Positions 20,923 through 31,958 of a DNA stretch of 64,000 nt are shown piece after piece. The position numbers and the translations under genes were made by a program. The stretch is from positions 46,683,001 to 46,747,000 of the forward strand of contig CM074858.1 of NCBI GenBank assembly GCA_037501455.1, given 5' to 3'. Source of the DNA: Lantana camara. Taxonomy: Eukaryota > Streptophyta > Magnoliopsida > Lamiales > Verbenaceae. The notes under the pieces were generated by a model. It had not been told where the DNA came from, searched no databases, and was given only the letters and a program-made list of their open reading frames with translations. The first letter of the stretch is position 1; the number at the start of each line of letters is the position of its first letter.

Positions 20923-22905
20923 TATGGCATGTATTTTGTTATGAATTAGTTAATATGAATTTTATATAATTTAATTAGAATATTTTACTTGATACGATCT
21001 CAATAATTCGATTTCGTGTGTGTGGCTCTTGCACTCCTTTAGTTGCTTCCTATGCCTCTTATCCGTATATTTTTTATTTATGAGCTATGTAGACATGTTA
21101 TATTCTATGTTATGAATCTTGAATTAATTTTATGAATTTATTTGATATGGGTTTTACGTGATATATGACATGATATGCCTTAAATGCTCTCATACGTGCA
21201 TGTATGAATTCAAATTTCGTTTCTTTACCTCGTGTGATATTTCCTTACTCTTTTTATGCTATGAAGGCTTTGTTAACAATTATATGGTGAGTTATGTTCG
21301 TTGTTTGAAATATATGAATTTGTTCAACATGAATTATACGAGCTAGAATTTAGGATGATCTAATGTGATTTCGATGCTTCCTAATTTGCATATGTGCTAC
21401 GTTGCTTCGTTTATGGCCCTAAATGATAACTTTTCTTTTCTTTTACGACTCATATGAAATGTAAACAAGTTGTAGCATATGTTATGATTGTTATATGGGA
21501 TTTATAGCTTATTTTGATATGATTTATGAAAGATATGAAACGCATGAACATGAAACCACCATGTATTGAACGTTTTGAATGAATAACATGATTTATATTT
21601 CTTATGCATCTAATATCATGTGAATAGCATTGTCGTGCGTCGTATGTGGTTCATTTGGAGTCTTGAGTCTCACGAGCACGTTATATTGTCCTGTGTATAG
21701 TTTTCTCCAGGGTGGAGATGTCGGGTTCATAGGACACCTCAAGTATTTTCTTCTTCTTGGTATTGTTCGGTAAGGTGTAACAGGTGGGTTTCTCTACTAT
21801 TTAGTTATATGACCCTATGTACTTCCAACGTGTAAAGATTTCGGCCAAAATTTATTATATGTATATAGAGTCGTTTCAAGAGTAAATGATTGCAGCGTAA
21901 AGCCTTTATTTTATGAACCGTACTAAATGTTTTAGCGAGAATGAATGAATGAATGCATAGAATGGGGCCCAGGGACATAGTGTGAGTGGCTATCCGGGGG
22001 GCATGGGCAGCGGTGATCCCTTACACATGTTCCAACCAGTGTACGGCGTAACCGGACTTCGTTAGGAGTTAGCGAGGAATGGACGCTGAGCGCCATCTGG
22101 GGAGTCATGTAACCCCTTTTGGTCAATGCAGGAGGTGGCCGGGTCTTGCTAACCAGTCCACCAACCGTAGGAAAAAGGAGTAAGTGATTATGAATGTGCA
22201 CAAAAGAATGTAATGCACTTATGTTTGTTCGAGATAATGCACGTCCACTCGTAGGGCCACGAAAAAGCTAATGGAAATTGGTTATTATAATCCCCTTTGA
22301 TGATTTCTTTATCTCCCCCACTTGGGAAATACTTCGAAAACTTCAAATGAGATTATAACTTGCATGTGAATGTTTAAATATTATCTTATATTATACTTAT
22401 GCCCTGTTTTATACCCACCAGTCTCCTATAGACTGAACCCGGCTTTGTTTTCAGTTCTTTTGCAGGTTTTGGAGTGTTGGGCGGGGTTCTGAGTCTGTCA
22501 AGTCTTATATTTATGTCTAAGTCACTTCATACGCATTTTGTACATAAGTTAGCACATACAAGAATGTATATTTGGAAATGTTATATTTACAGGAACTCGG
22601 GATAGGCTTCTAGGGGTAGTTTGAACCTATACATTATAATTTATGTTTATGTATGAATTTTCAGAACTAGGTATCTATGTTAGTTCAACCCGTCCCTATG
22701 ATTAATATAATTTCTGAGTATATGCTCCGCTTCTGCAATTACAATTATCTTGTTGAAATTGTTTATTTGGTTTCGAAGTTTAGTTCCCACCTAGCATAGT
22801 GAGTGAGTGAGTCCCCGTTCGCTCTGATCTGTATAGATTTTCCATTTCATATACGGATCGGGTCTGAGTGCAGGGGATGTGGCGCCACCCTTTTGGGGTG
22901 CTACA
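19179..22905 (+). repeat. LARD3 5' LTR (3727 bp)
   Basis: TGTAACGCCCCGG to GGGTGCTACA. U3 hairpin 19625-19644 (one G-U pair); (GA)n at about 19881-19906; donor after 20014 (AAG|GTATGT); GGTCGCG-type palindromes 20484-20650, best GGTCACGACCGTGACC at 20635-20650; (AT)n 20873-20918; acceptor before 21701; donor after 21783 (ACAG|GTGGGT); hairpin CAGTCT...AGACTG 22419-22435; acceptor before 22466 (TTTTGCAG|). Short frames such as 20181-20648 span the palindromes and are not supported as genes. Confidence 0.88.
20873..20918. repeat. (AT)n microsatellite
   Basis: About 23 AT repeats within the first leader intron of the LARD3 5' LTR. The 3' LTR has shorter AT runs at the matching places. Confidence 0.9.
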
Positions 22906-22913
22906 TCCTTAAG

Positions 22914-22925
22914 TGGTATCAGAGC
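22914..22925 (+). promoter_or_regulatory. Primer binding site (tRNA-iMet), LARD3
   Basis: TGGTATCAGAGC, complementary to the 3' end of plant initiator tRNA-Met, eight bases after the LTR. Confidence 0.9.
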
Positions 22926-23749
22926 CCTAGGTTGCAAAACCGGGGTTCACGTGTCGTGATTGAGTCAGTCTAGGTCGTACGGCCTAGGAACTACACGATA
23001 ATGTGTGCATTGCATCCATTTTGAGCATGAAATTGCCCTTCCTTTTGAATCTTGTTGAATTACCTGTTGCATTCATATATTGGATCCGTGCCTTTTGTGT
23101 TGAATACATGCCATGAGTATGCACTAATCGCATACATATATTATTGAAATGAGTTGTGACTTACAGGTTATGAAGATATTATTAAACCACGGCCAAACTC
23201 TATGATAGCAATGGTCTATTGCAAGTTCTTTATTAGGCATGGAAGGTAGGAAAGATGTACTGGGGACGAATATAGAAAAATTCAAGATGTGTAGCCTTCT
23301 TAAATGGGGTTATGGTTCAAGGAATAGGATCCGAAAAGGGAGGTTCGAATTTGGGGATGCAGTGGTAGAGGGACACTTGGTGAAATAATGGTTAATCGAG
23401 GGATGTTTGTGACTTAGAAGACCGATACAGACGACTCTATTATACAGGGTGCCTTAGTTGGCTTCAACGGGATTATTCAACCTAAGGAATGAAGTGAATG
23501 AATCTCAAAGGTACTTTAGTTCAGGGTTTGGATCATTGAAGAGGTGTTGATAATTAGGAGGATTTAAGGAAAAATAGTTCCGATGGGAGTTAAGCGCTAA
23601 GGGTTGTCAAAGAAGGATTTCTAAATAAATCTAGTTATTAGAAACCGAGTTTGTAGAAGCCAAGATCGAAAAGAGTTGGAGTTCGGGTGCTCAGGATTTT
23701 GACTAAGATAGAAAACGAGTCGGGAAGGAATTAGAAAGAGCCAAGTAAC

Positions 23750-23959
23750 GTGGTAAATACATGTTTATGGAAGATAACAATGCTAAGGACCAGATTTGGG
23801 TTTATTTTCCAAATCCAAGCTGAATTGTCATGTTGTGGGGTCGAATTGGGAAATATAGAGCAACAAATGGAAACGATAAAGAAAGTCAAAGACTCATTGG
23901 AAGAAAAATTTGTGCTCGAGTGTAAGCAATTGGAAAACAAGTTCAATTCACCAATTTAA
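23750..23959 (+). CDS. Conserved unknown frame of the LARD family, copy 3
   Basis: 69 codons. Shares FQIQAELSCC, ELGNIEQQMETIKK and CKQLENKF with the LARD1 and LARD4 frames. A frameshift after KFNSPI removes the C-terminal KLVKDK...DQ part, which is still visible in another frame to about 24010. Charged, probably helical. Function unknown. Confidence 0.3.
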   Translation: MVNTCLWKITMLRTRFGFIFQIQAELSCCGVELGNIEQQMETIKKVKDSLEEKFVLECKQLENKFNSPI

Positions 23960-24813
23960 ACTCATCAAGGATAAGCGAGGGGATCTTGGTCAACGTGATG
24001 AATAGAAGTAGGTCTCGGAACCACATTAGGGGTTAATTTTCTAATAGAATTTGGGCATGTTGATGAGTTGATTCTTGAGGATAAGTTCAGATGCTAATTC
24101 CATGGATGTAGAAGGATTTAGGGATCGAGAAAAAGAAATCCCGGATGGTGAAAGATACAAGTTGATGCGCAAAGATACATAGAAATCTTGAAGACCGTGG
24201 GAAAAACAAGGAACGATCATCAAGTCAAAGTAAGCTTGCAATTAGAGAAACGATGAAATGGTACCGAGCTAACAACTTACCATCTTGGTGACAGGTTCAA
24301 AGCATTCATGGACGTACACCATACTTCGCATGAAATTAATTAATCTTTCTTACTTACACTTGTGGGTGCATCTCTATTTGATTTCATTGTTCTAATGTTT
24401 TGTATATTTGATTGTTGCAAGTGTGTCATGTGCATTGACAATTTGACCCAACATGCATTTTAGTGTTTAATTGATAGGAAGTTCCTTCACCTCACCTATC
24501 AAGTATCCTTCCAACCGAGCCACCTTCAAGATTAGATAAGAAGAAACCATTAGGTTGCACACTACAAGGAAGATGATATTGGGAAATAAAGAAATCCAAA
24601 TAAGGGATAGGTTGATAGAAGCAGAACTTCGGGGGTTCAGATAGAAGAAGGAGAGAGAAAGGAGTTCTGAACATTAAGAGAAGTAGAAGAGAAGTTAAAA
24701 GGTAAAATCTTCGGGTTGCTATTTTGGTTAAAACCCTCCGTAATGAAAAACTGCTCATCAAGAATTCCGATGAAAGAAGGATAAATGGAGTTCATGTAAC
24801 GACATAAAATTTT

Positions 24814-24824
24814 AAGGGGGAGAG
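24814..24824 (+). promoter_or_regulatory. Internal second polypurine tract, LARD3
   Basis: AAGGGGGAGAG, identical to the core of the terminal tract type, followed by TACGACCAAGAG as in LARD1 (TATAACCAAGAG). Confidence 0.55.
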
Positions 24825-25661
24825 TACGACCAAGAGATAAATTTAATACTTACGGTTCTACCGAAGAAATATTTTAGGAGGAACAACGAAAATGCAAATT
24901 AGGGAAGACGTGAAAGTCCTAAGGGTGGTGATTTAGAATGAATAAGTTGACCTTAATGATTAAACCGTCAAAGTGGGAACTAAGTTACTAAGTTCGGGTT
25001 GAAGAATTTTAATCAAGCTGCAAGAATTAGCAAGGAGGTTTATCTTCGAAGTAAGGAATCGATGGTTTTAACATAATTAGGATGAATTCATGAGGTAATG
25101 AATTGGGATGGTGACTATCTTGTAATGGGAATTGCACTATAAAGGTCTTGGAGGTAGTTACCCTTGAGTATAGCAGATTAAAGTTTTAGCCAAGATAAAA
25201 GATTCAAATTTCAAGAACATCACCAGATAGGATATGATAAGAAGGGGCAAGAGTCGGAATGGAGTCAAGAGAAGAAATAGAGGGTTGTCATCTCTTTACC
25301 GGAGTACATTGAAGAAATTAAAGACAAGTCACGCATTGAGTTAGCTTTCGGGGCAGATCATGCATTGGACAACGAAACTAACAATTCCAATTTCTCTATT
25401 ACGGTGAACGGTACATGAAGCATCCATGACACATGCATACATGCAATTTTAATTTAATTAATTTTAGTGCTATGTGCTATGATCTCTTACCATATTAAAT
25501 CAATTTGTATAATTGGTAATTAACGTGAATGATAATTATTACCTGCCCTTATGTGACTTAAGTGATTTTAATTGTTGTAATTGGATGTTTTGATGCTTTC
25601 TTCTTGGTGTTTGCTCTTCGTTGTTACAGTATTTTGTATTTTGAACTTCTTTTTCTTGTTT

Positions 25662-25860
25662 GCGAGAGACTGGGTTCTCTCACTGTTGTCCGAGAGATGG
25701 GGTTCTCTCATTACTGTTCGAGAGACGGGGTTCTCTCTTTCCTTGTTGATTGTGAGAGACGGGGTGCTCTCTTTGTTATTGCGAGAGACGGGGTTCTCTC
25801 ATTGTTATTCGAGAGATGGGGTTCTCTCTCTTTGTTGCTTGTGAGAGATGGGGTTCTCTT
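25662..25860 (+). repeat. Array of seven GAGAGA...TCTCTC hairpins, LARD3
   Basis: Units of 25-38 bp such as CGAGAGACGGGGTTCTCTC. Same position relative to PPT as in LARD1 and LARD2. Confidence 0.85.
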
Positions 25861-25919
25861 AGTTTTTATTTCCTGGTATATAGTGAATCTAAGGATGACT
25901 TCATTTAATGGGGAGAGGT

Positions 25920-26003
25920 TGCAACGCCCCGGTTTTCAGTCGTATAGTATGATGTATGTGTTTACGTAATTGCGCGTTTAAATTATTTAATTATGTAATT
26001 AAT
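25920..26003 (+). repeat. LARD3 3' LTR, part 1
   Basis: Starts TGCAACGCCCC (one change from TGTAACGCCCC). Cut by Solo1 at target TTAAT (25999-26003). Confidence 0.88.
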
Positions 26004-28497
26004 TGTAACACCCGGAACGCCAGGCGCCACATCCCCCGCACTATAGCTCCAATCCACATATGAAACGGTCAATCCATACATAAACCGAAGCTACGGCGAA
26101 CGAGAGACAATAAAAAAAACGCAAGGCTAGGCGGGTACCCTCAAAACAAACTAACATGACTCAGAGCAATAAAATAGCGGAAGCAAAAGCATTCAATACA
26201 TATAGGTGCCATATTTACATATTTACTTATAGGTACCGACAAATCATATCATTACAATATCCATCCGAGTATAATTCAAGATATACTACAAAAACTAGTA
26301 TCAATACAAGTACAATGTATGAAGGTGCCGTGCTAGACCCGAATAAAAGACAACGAGACTCTAATTCCCGCCTAGCACAACCTACAAAACTGTAAAGTTG
26401 AGGTGTCAGTCCCAATGGACTGAGCGAGGGGTATAAATAATTATATTCGCACCGACATGTAAGTTATAATCTCGGGTAATAATTTTAGAAAACCAAACAC
26501 AATTATTAGAATGGAAGGTACTATCGCCCCAGGTTACAACTAATTCAATTTATCGATTAGTTCATTTCAATACGATCAATAGGTGGCCCGGCGAGTGAGG
26601 GCAATTCTCCAACCTTACTCCGACCGTGTACAATCAATCAATTATTAGGTGATTAGGTGATTAAGCAATTATTTACTGTGCACAATTAGCAATTTCAGTG
26701 ACTCCTTCTTCCTCCGGGTGATGGTGGGATTGCAAGGCCCCACCATCCAATCAGTCTGGGCAGAGGGTACATGAATCCCTAAGCCCGGAACTCCTTCCTC
26801 CCCTAATCTCCTAGGGGGTTCAGGGGTCATCCCATTTGGTGAGGATAGCACTCGAGTTACCCGTCAGCCCATGCTTTCCCGGTTGGCTCGAGCCACTATC
26901 CTCGGGCCCACAGTGCAATTCAATGACTCGCCAAAACAATCAATCTGTCAATCAATCAATCAATCAATCAATCGGTTTTGCTAAATCATTTGAAAGTCAT
27001 AAAGTTCGCAAACTATAGATATATATATATACATTTTGGTCGAAATAGTCACATAGGGGTTGTAAGGGTTCTATTTATCTAGAATTTAAACCTCACCTGA
27101 GCGAACGAAACAAAAAGAAGCAAGAGAGCACCCTACTGAGCGGGCTCCTCGAAACTGGGACCGTGATCTGTGCAACAAGGATAAGTGTGAAATAAGACTC
27201 GACTCGAATGAACCAATTATGACGAACGGCAAAGTCATGCACCAATATGTTATGAAATAACGATTTAATGAATGTCAAATACGAGAATGATTGTCAATAA
27301 ACCAAGTATATAACACACACACGTACAGCCATGCACGCAAAACAATATGCATGAAAACAGAGGGTGACACGCCCGTGTCACCAAAATACACTAAGTCGTG
27401 ACACCCCTGTGTCACGGTACAGCGGACCAAATGCGCGAAAAGAAAGGCGACACGCCCGTGTCACCAAGGCAAGGCAAACCGTGACACCCCCGTGTCACGG
27501 TACAGAAAATCCAAACTAACCAACATGCACCCCCGTGTCACCCAACACAAAGCAAAGATGACACGCCCGTGTCATCTGTGCGTAGTAGAAAAACAGGGCA
27601 AATTCGGATAGCACTAAAATCCAACCAAAACACCAAATTCAATCCAATATAAATGATCAAACACAACATATACATAATATACTTCAACTATACAACGATC
27701 AAACCAATAAATATGCATCTATTCACCAAGAATTAGGCCCCAAAACCCCATAATTATTCATATACTCCAACTTTCACATATCCTCGTGTTTCATGCAAGA
27801 AATGAAGGAAATATGAGCTAAAATGCTTCTAATCATGAATACACATGAAAGCATCAAGCTAACATCAAACCCTACTCATATAGCCAATCAAGAAATTCAA
27901 TCCATTCTCATGTTATACCTTGAAATGAAAGAAGAATGAGATGAGGATGAAGAGATGAAGATGTTGATGCTTCTAGCTTCAAAGTTCCTCAAAATAGCTT
28001 GGATTATGAGATGAATTCTTCTCCTTCTCTTGAGGTGTAAAAACCGATCCTTAGTGTGTGTGTGTATGTGAGGTTCTTGTATGTAATGTATTGTATGAGC
28101 AAGTGAAGGAAGAGATACATATACATGATATATTATATCATCCACTAACATGACAAATGCACCCAATTTGCAAACAAGTCCCTAGGTTATTTAAATGAAT
28201 GCAATCAAGTAATATCCCTACCTAAAAGATCAATTAGCTCCAAACCAAGTTATGCACTTAAGTCCATATTTTTATAAAACGATCAAGTAAGTCATATAAT
28301 ACAATTAGGAACGTTATCACTTAATTCGCATATTTCATGTTTAAAGTCAATTCGTATAAACACATAGAAATGTATGATGCTCATAATATTATAATGGAAT
28401 TATAATGAACAAGTAAATAGATAAAAATTAAACCCACAACTCCCGAAGACCCGCACGTGGCGTGCTTACCTGAACTTCTGGAATTTGGGGCGTTACA
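26004..28497 (-). repeat. Solo1: solo LTR of the TekA family, reversed (2494 bp)
   Basis: Reading the minus strand: TGTAACGCCCCAAATTCCAG to GGGTGTTACA. Flanked by a perfect 5-bp target duplication TTAAT (25999-26003 and 28498-28502). Its first 400 bp look close to 90% like the TekA 3' LTR. Minus-strand junctions: donor at 27919|27918 (CAAG|GTATAA), exon 2 at 27167-27097, acceptor at 26382|26381. Palindrome cassette of GTGACAC type at 27364-27575, like TekB and unlike TekA. Formed by recombination between two LTRs of a lost element. Confidence 0.92.
27364..27575 (-). repeat. GTGACAC palindrome cassette of Solo1
   Basis: Six units alternating a GTGACAC-GGGC-GTGTCAC type with a CCGTGACAC...GTGTCACGG type, one truncated. 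One unit has ATGACAC...GTGTCAT, keeping complementarity with changed outer bases. Confidence 0.88.
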
Positions 28498-31400
28498 TTA
28501 ATAGTTTATTGTAATTATATTTTAATTAATCATATTAATTATATTTATTTCGTTATACTTCAATCAAATTTAAAATGGAATTTAATTTTATAATTGAAAT
28601 ATTTGAATATGAACTTAATTGAATTCTTGAATGTTTTGCACATCTGTGTTTTGATCGAGAGCCGTTTCTATCTGATTTCATTTCGAAATTTAGTAAAAAT
28701 TTAGTATGTGGTAGATTTATGTGATATGAACATGTCTATATGCTCATTTTATGTTTTCAACCCTGTTTGGTGTGTTAACGAATTTTATTTTGGGAACGAG
28801 ACCAAGTCGGGTGCTAAAGAGCTTTCGGCACACCACTGGTTCCGGACAGCGTATCTTGAGCTAGGGAATTCGGATTCGAATTCCGGAAGTGGCGTCGGAC
28901 TCGTAAAGAAGAATGGAAGCTAGAGAAATTAGCCTCATATTTTTCTAATCCCATTTGAACACTCGTATTTCGCCCAAAAAATGACCCGTGTGACAGATTC
29001 GCCACCTTTTACGGTTTTCGGAATAACTAATTCATTCTTAACCTTTTAACCTCAAACTTGGACCCAATTAACCCTAATTAACCCCTCTACCACCCCATTA
29101 CAGCCTCATTTCGTTCATAAAGAGAGGGAGAGAGAGATCAGGTGGGAACCGAAGCAAAAAGAAGGAAGAAAAAGGAAGAGGGCGGCCACTATTCATTCTC
29201 ATGTTTTGAACTCGATTCACCTCCAATTCGCTCCAAATTTGAAAGGTATGTTTATGAATGTATTCTCCATCCTTTCCTCTTTAATTTGACACTTTATTTG
29301 CTGGAATTCATGAAGAAATGAGCATGATATGAAGAACAAGATGAATAGTTAGGTTTAATTTTCATTTCTTGAATTCATGACTTTATTTTTGAATTCCTTG
29401 AGGACTAATGCATGTAATATGACCACTCTAGCTTCATTTTCTTGTTCATGGACTTGAATTTAAATTATATGTTATGTATATGGATCCACCATGGCTGCAA
29501 CTTGAAATTTTGGAGCTTTGAGAATGAATTTGCCTCCATGCCTACTGTTGTGTCGCTGCTACTGTTGCGTGTGTGTTGTGTAGTGTTTATCGTATGTTTT
29601 TCTGCATTTTTCCTTGCCTTTAGATTTTGGTTTGTTGTTGGTTTGATACCTGAAGAGGTCCCCTGACATTGTCGCGAAAATGATGAGAAAACAGGGGCTG
29701 ACTGCTGTAAATTTGCGACTGCTGTCTGCAGTTGCGACCGCGACCGGGAGAAGATGTTTTTGGGTCGCGCCCGCGACCAAATTTTTACCAAGTTTCAACT
29801 TTTTTGTGCTGGAACTGATGATGGAGCTGATGGTAGTGGCCACGACTCCATTTGTACTGAATTATGGTCGCGGTCGTGAACTATTTTTGGTGATTCTTCG
29901 AACTGTGTTGTTGCAACGTTGCTGCTTGGTTTCCTTTTTCCATGTTTGATTTCTTTCCTTGCTTTGTTGCTAGAGTACAGCAGCATGTGCATATGTTATG
30001 CATGAAATTAATTGGTGGGTAATTTGCATGCATGAAATTTGGTTATATTGTTGTAGCAATTACGTATGGAATTATATATTATTTATACGTAAATCTTGTA
30101 AGCTGCATGTATATATATATATATCTATTATTTATGGCATGTATTTAGTTATAAAGAGCATGTGCATATGTTATGCATGAAATTAATTGGTGGGTGATTT
30201 GCATGCATGAAATTTGGTTATATTGTTGTAGCAAGTACGTATGTAAGTATATATTATTTATACGTAAATCTTGTAAGCTGCATGTATATATATATATATA
30301 TATATATGTATTATTTATGGCATGTATTTAGTTATAAAGTAGTTAATATGATTTTTATATAATTTAATTTGAATTTTTACTTGATATGATCTCAATAATT
30401 CGATTTCGCGTGTATGACTCTTGTACTCCTTTAGTTGCTTCCTATGCCTCTTATTCGTATATTCTTAATTTATGAGCTATGTAGACATGTTATATTCTAT
30501 GTTATGAATCTTGAATTAAGTTTATGAATTTATTTGATATGAGTTTTACGTGATATATGACATGATATGCCTTAAATGCTCTCATGCATGCATGCATGAA
30601 TTCAAACTTCGTTTATTTACTTCGTGTGATATTTCCTTACTCTTTTTATGTTATGAAGACTTTGTTAACAATTATATGGTGAGTTATGCTCGTTGTTTGA
30701 AATAAATGAATTTGTTCAACATGAATTATATGAGCTAGAATTTTTGATGATCTAATGTGATTTAGATGTTTCCTAATTTGCATATGTGCTACGTTGCTTC
30801 GTTTATGGCCCTAAATGATAACTTTTCTTTTCTTTTACGACTCATATGAAATTCAAACATGTTATAGCATATGTTATGATTGTTATATGGGATTTATACC
30901 TTATTTTGATATGATTTATGAAAGATATGAAACGCATGAACCATGTATTGAACTTTTTGAATGAATAACATGATTTATAATTCTTATACATCTAATATCA
31001 TGTGAATAGCATTGTCGTGCATCATATGTGGTTCATTTGGAGTCTTGAGTCTCACGAGCACGTTATATTGTCCTTTGTATAGTTTTCTCCGGGGTGGAGA
31101 TGTCGGGTTCATAGGACACCTCAAGTATTTTCTTCTTCTTGGTATTGTTCGGTAAGGTGTAACAGGTGGGTTTCTCTACTATTTAGCTATATGACCCTAT
31201 ATACTTCCAACGTGTAAAGATTTCGGCCAAAATTTATTATATGTTTATAGAGTCGTTTCAAGAGTAAATGATTGCAGCGTAAAGCCTTTATTTTATGAAC
31301 ACTACCAAATGTTTTGGCGAGAATGAACGAATGAATGCATAGAATGGGGCCCAGGGACATAGTGTGAGTGGCTATCCGGGGAGGCATGGGCCGACGGTGA

Positions 31401-31958
31401 TCCCTTACACTAGTTCCAACCAATGTACGGCGTAACCGGACTTCGTTAGGAGTTAGCGAGGAATGGACGCTGAGCGCCATCTGAGGAGTCATGTAACCCC
31501 TTTTGGTCAATGAAGGAGGTGGCCGGGTCTTGCTAACCCATCCACCAACCGGAGGAAAAAGGTGTAAGTTATCATGAATGTGCACAAAGAAAGAATGTAA
31601 TGCTTGAAAAGAAAGAAAGAAAGAATGTTTAATGAATTACACAAGGTGTTGGTTAGAGATAATGCACGCCCACTCGTCGGGCCATGAAAGACCTAATGGC
31701 AATTGGTTGTTATAATCCCCTTTGATGATTTCTTTATCTAGCCCACTTGGGAAATACTTCGAAAACCTCAAATGGGATTATAACTTGCATGTGAATGCTT
31801 AAATATTGTCTTATATTATACTTATGCCTTGTTTTATACCCACCAGTCTCCTATAGACTGATCCCGGCTTTGTTTTCAGTTGTTTTGCAGGTTTTGGAGT
31901 GCTAGGCTGTGTTCTGAGTCTGTCAAGTCTTATATTTAAGTCTAAGTCACTTTATAAG
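28498..31958 (+). repeat. LARD3 3' LTR, part 2
   Basis: Resumes after Solo1 with target copy TTAAT. U3 hairpin GGAATTCG-GATT-CGAATTCC (28865-28884), donor after 29245 (AAG|GTATGT), palindromes 29714-29880, a 175-bp tandem duplication (29983-30339), CATGCATG cluster near 30583-30599, acceptor before 31083, donor after 31165, hairpin 31854-31870, acceptor before 31891. Cut by TekB after ATAAG at 31958. Confidence 0.87.
29983..30339 (+). repeat. 175-bp tandem duplication, absent from the LARD3 5' LTR
   Basis: Copy 1 starts at 29983 and copy 2 at 30158, both with GCATGTGCATATG, then GAAATTAATTGGTGGGT and an (AT)n stretch. The 5' LTR has one copy (from about 20751). Confidence 0.85.

Larger units (their letters stand above)
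22906..25919 (+). mobile_element. LARD3 internal region (3014 bp, no gag-pol)
   Basis: PBS TGGTATCAGAGC at 22914-22925, leader GGTTGCAAAACC, then TTACAG|GTTATGAAG at 23161-23175 where gag would begin, opening a 12-codon frame only (23170-23205). Conserved frame 23750-23959, internal purine tract 24814-24824, GGTGAACGGTAC block near 25403, hairpin array 25662-25860, pre-PPT hairpin remnant 25885-25902 and PPT GGGGAGAGG (25910-25918). Frames at 25562-25969 and 25581-25844 only cover the hairpin array. Confidence 0.82.

Noticed and set aside
26156..26395. 79-codon plus-strand frame in Solo1
   Set aside because: Lies antisense inside a solo LTR, over the predicted exon 3 and PBS-side part.
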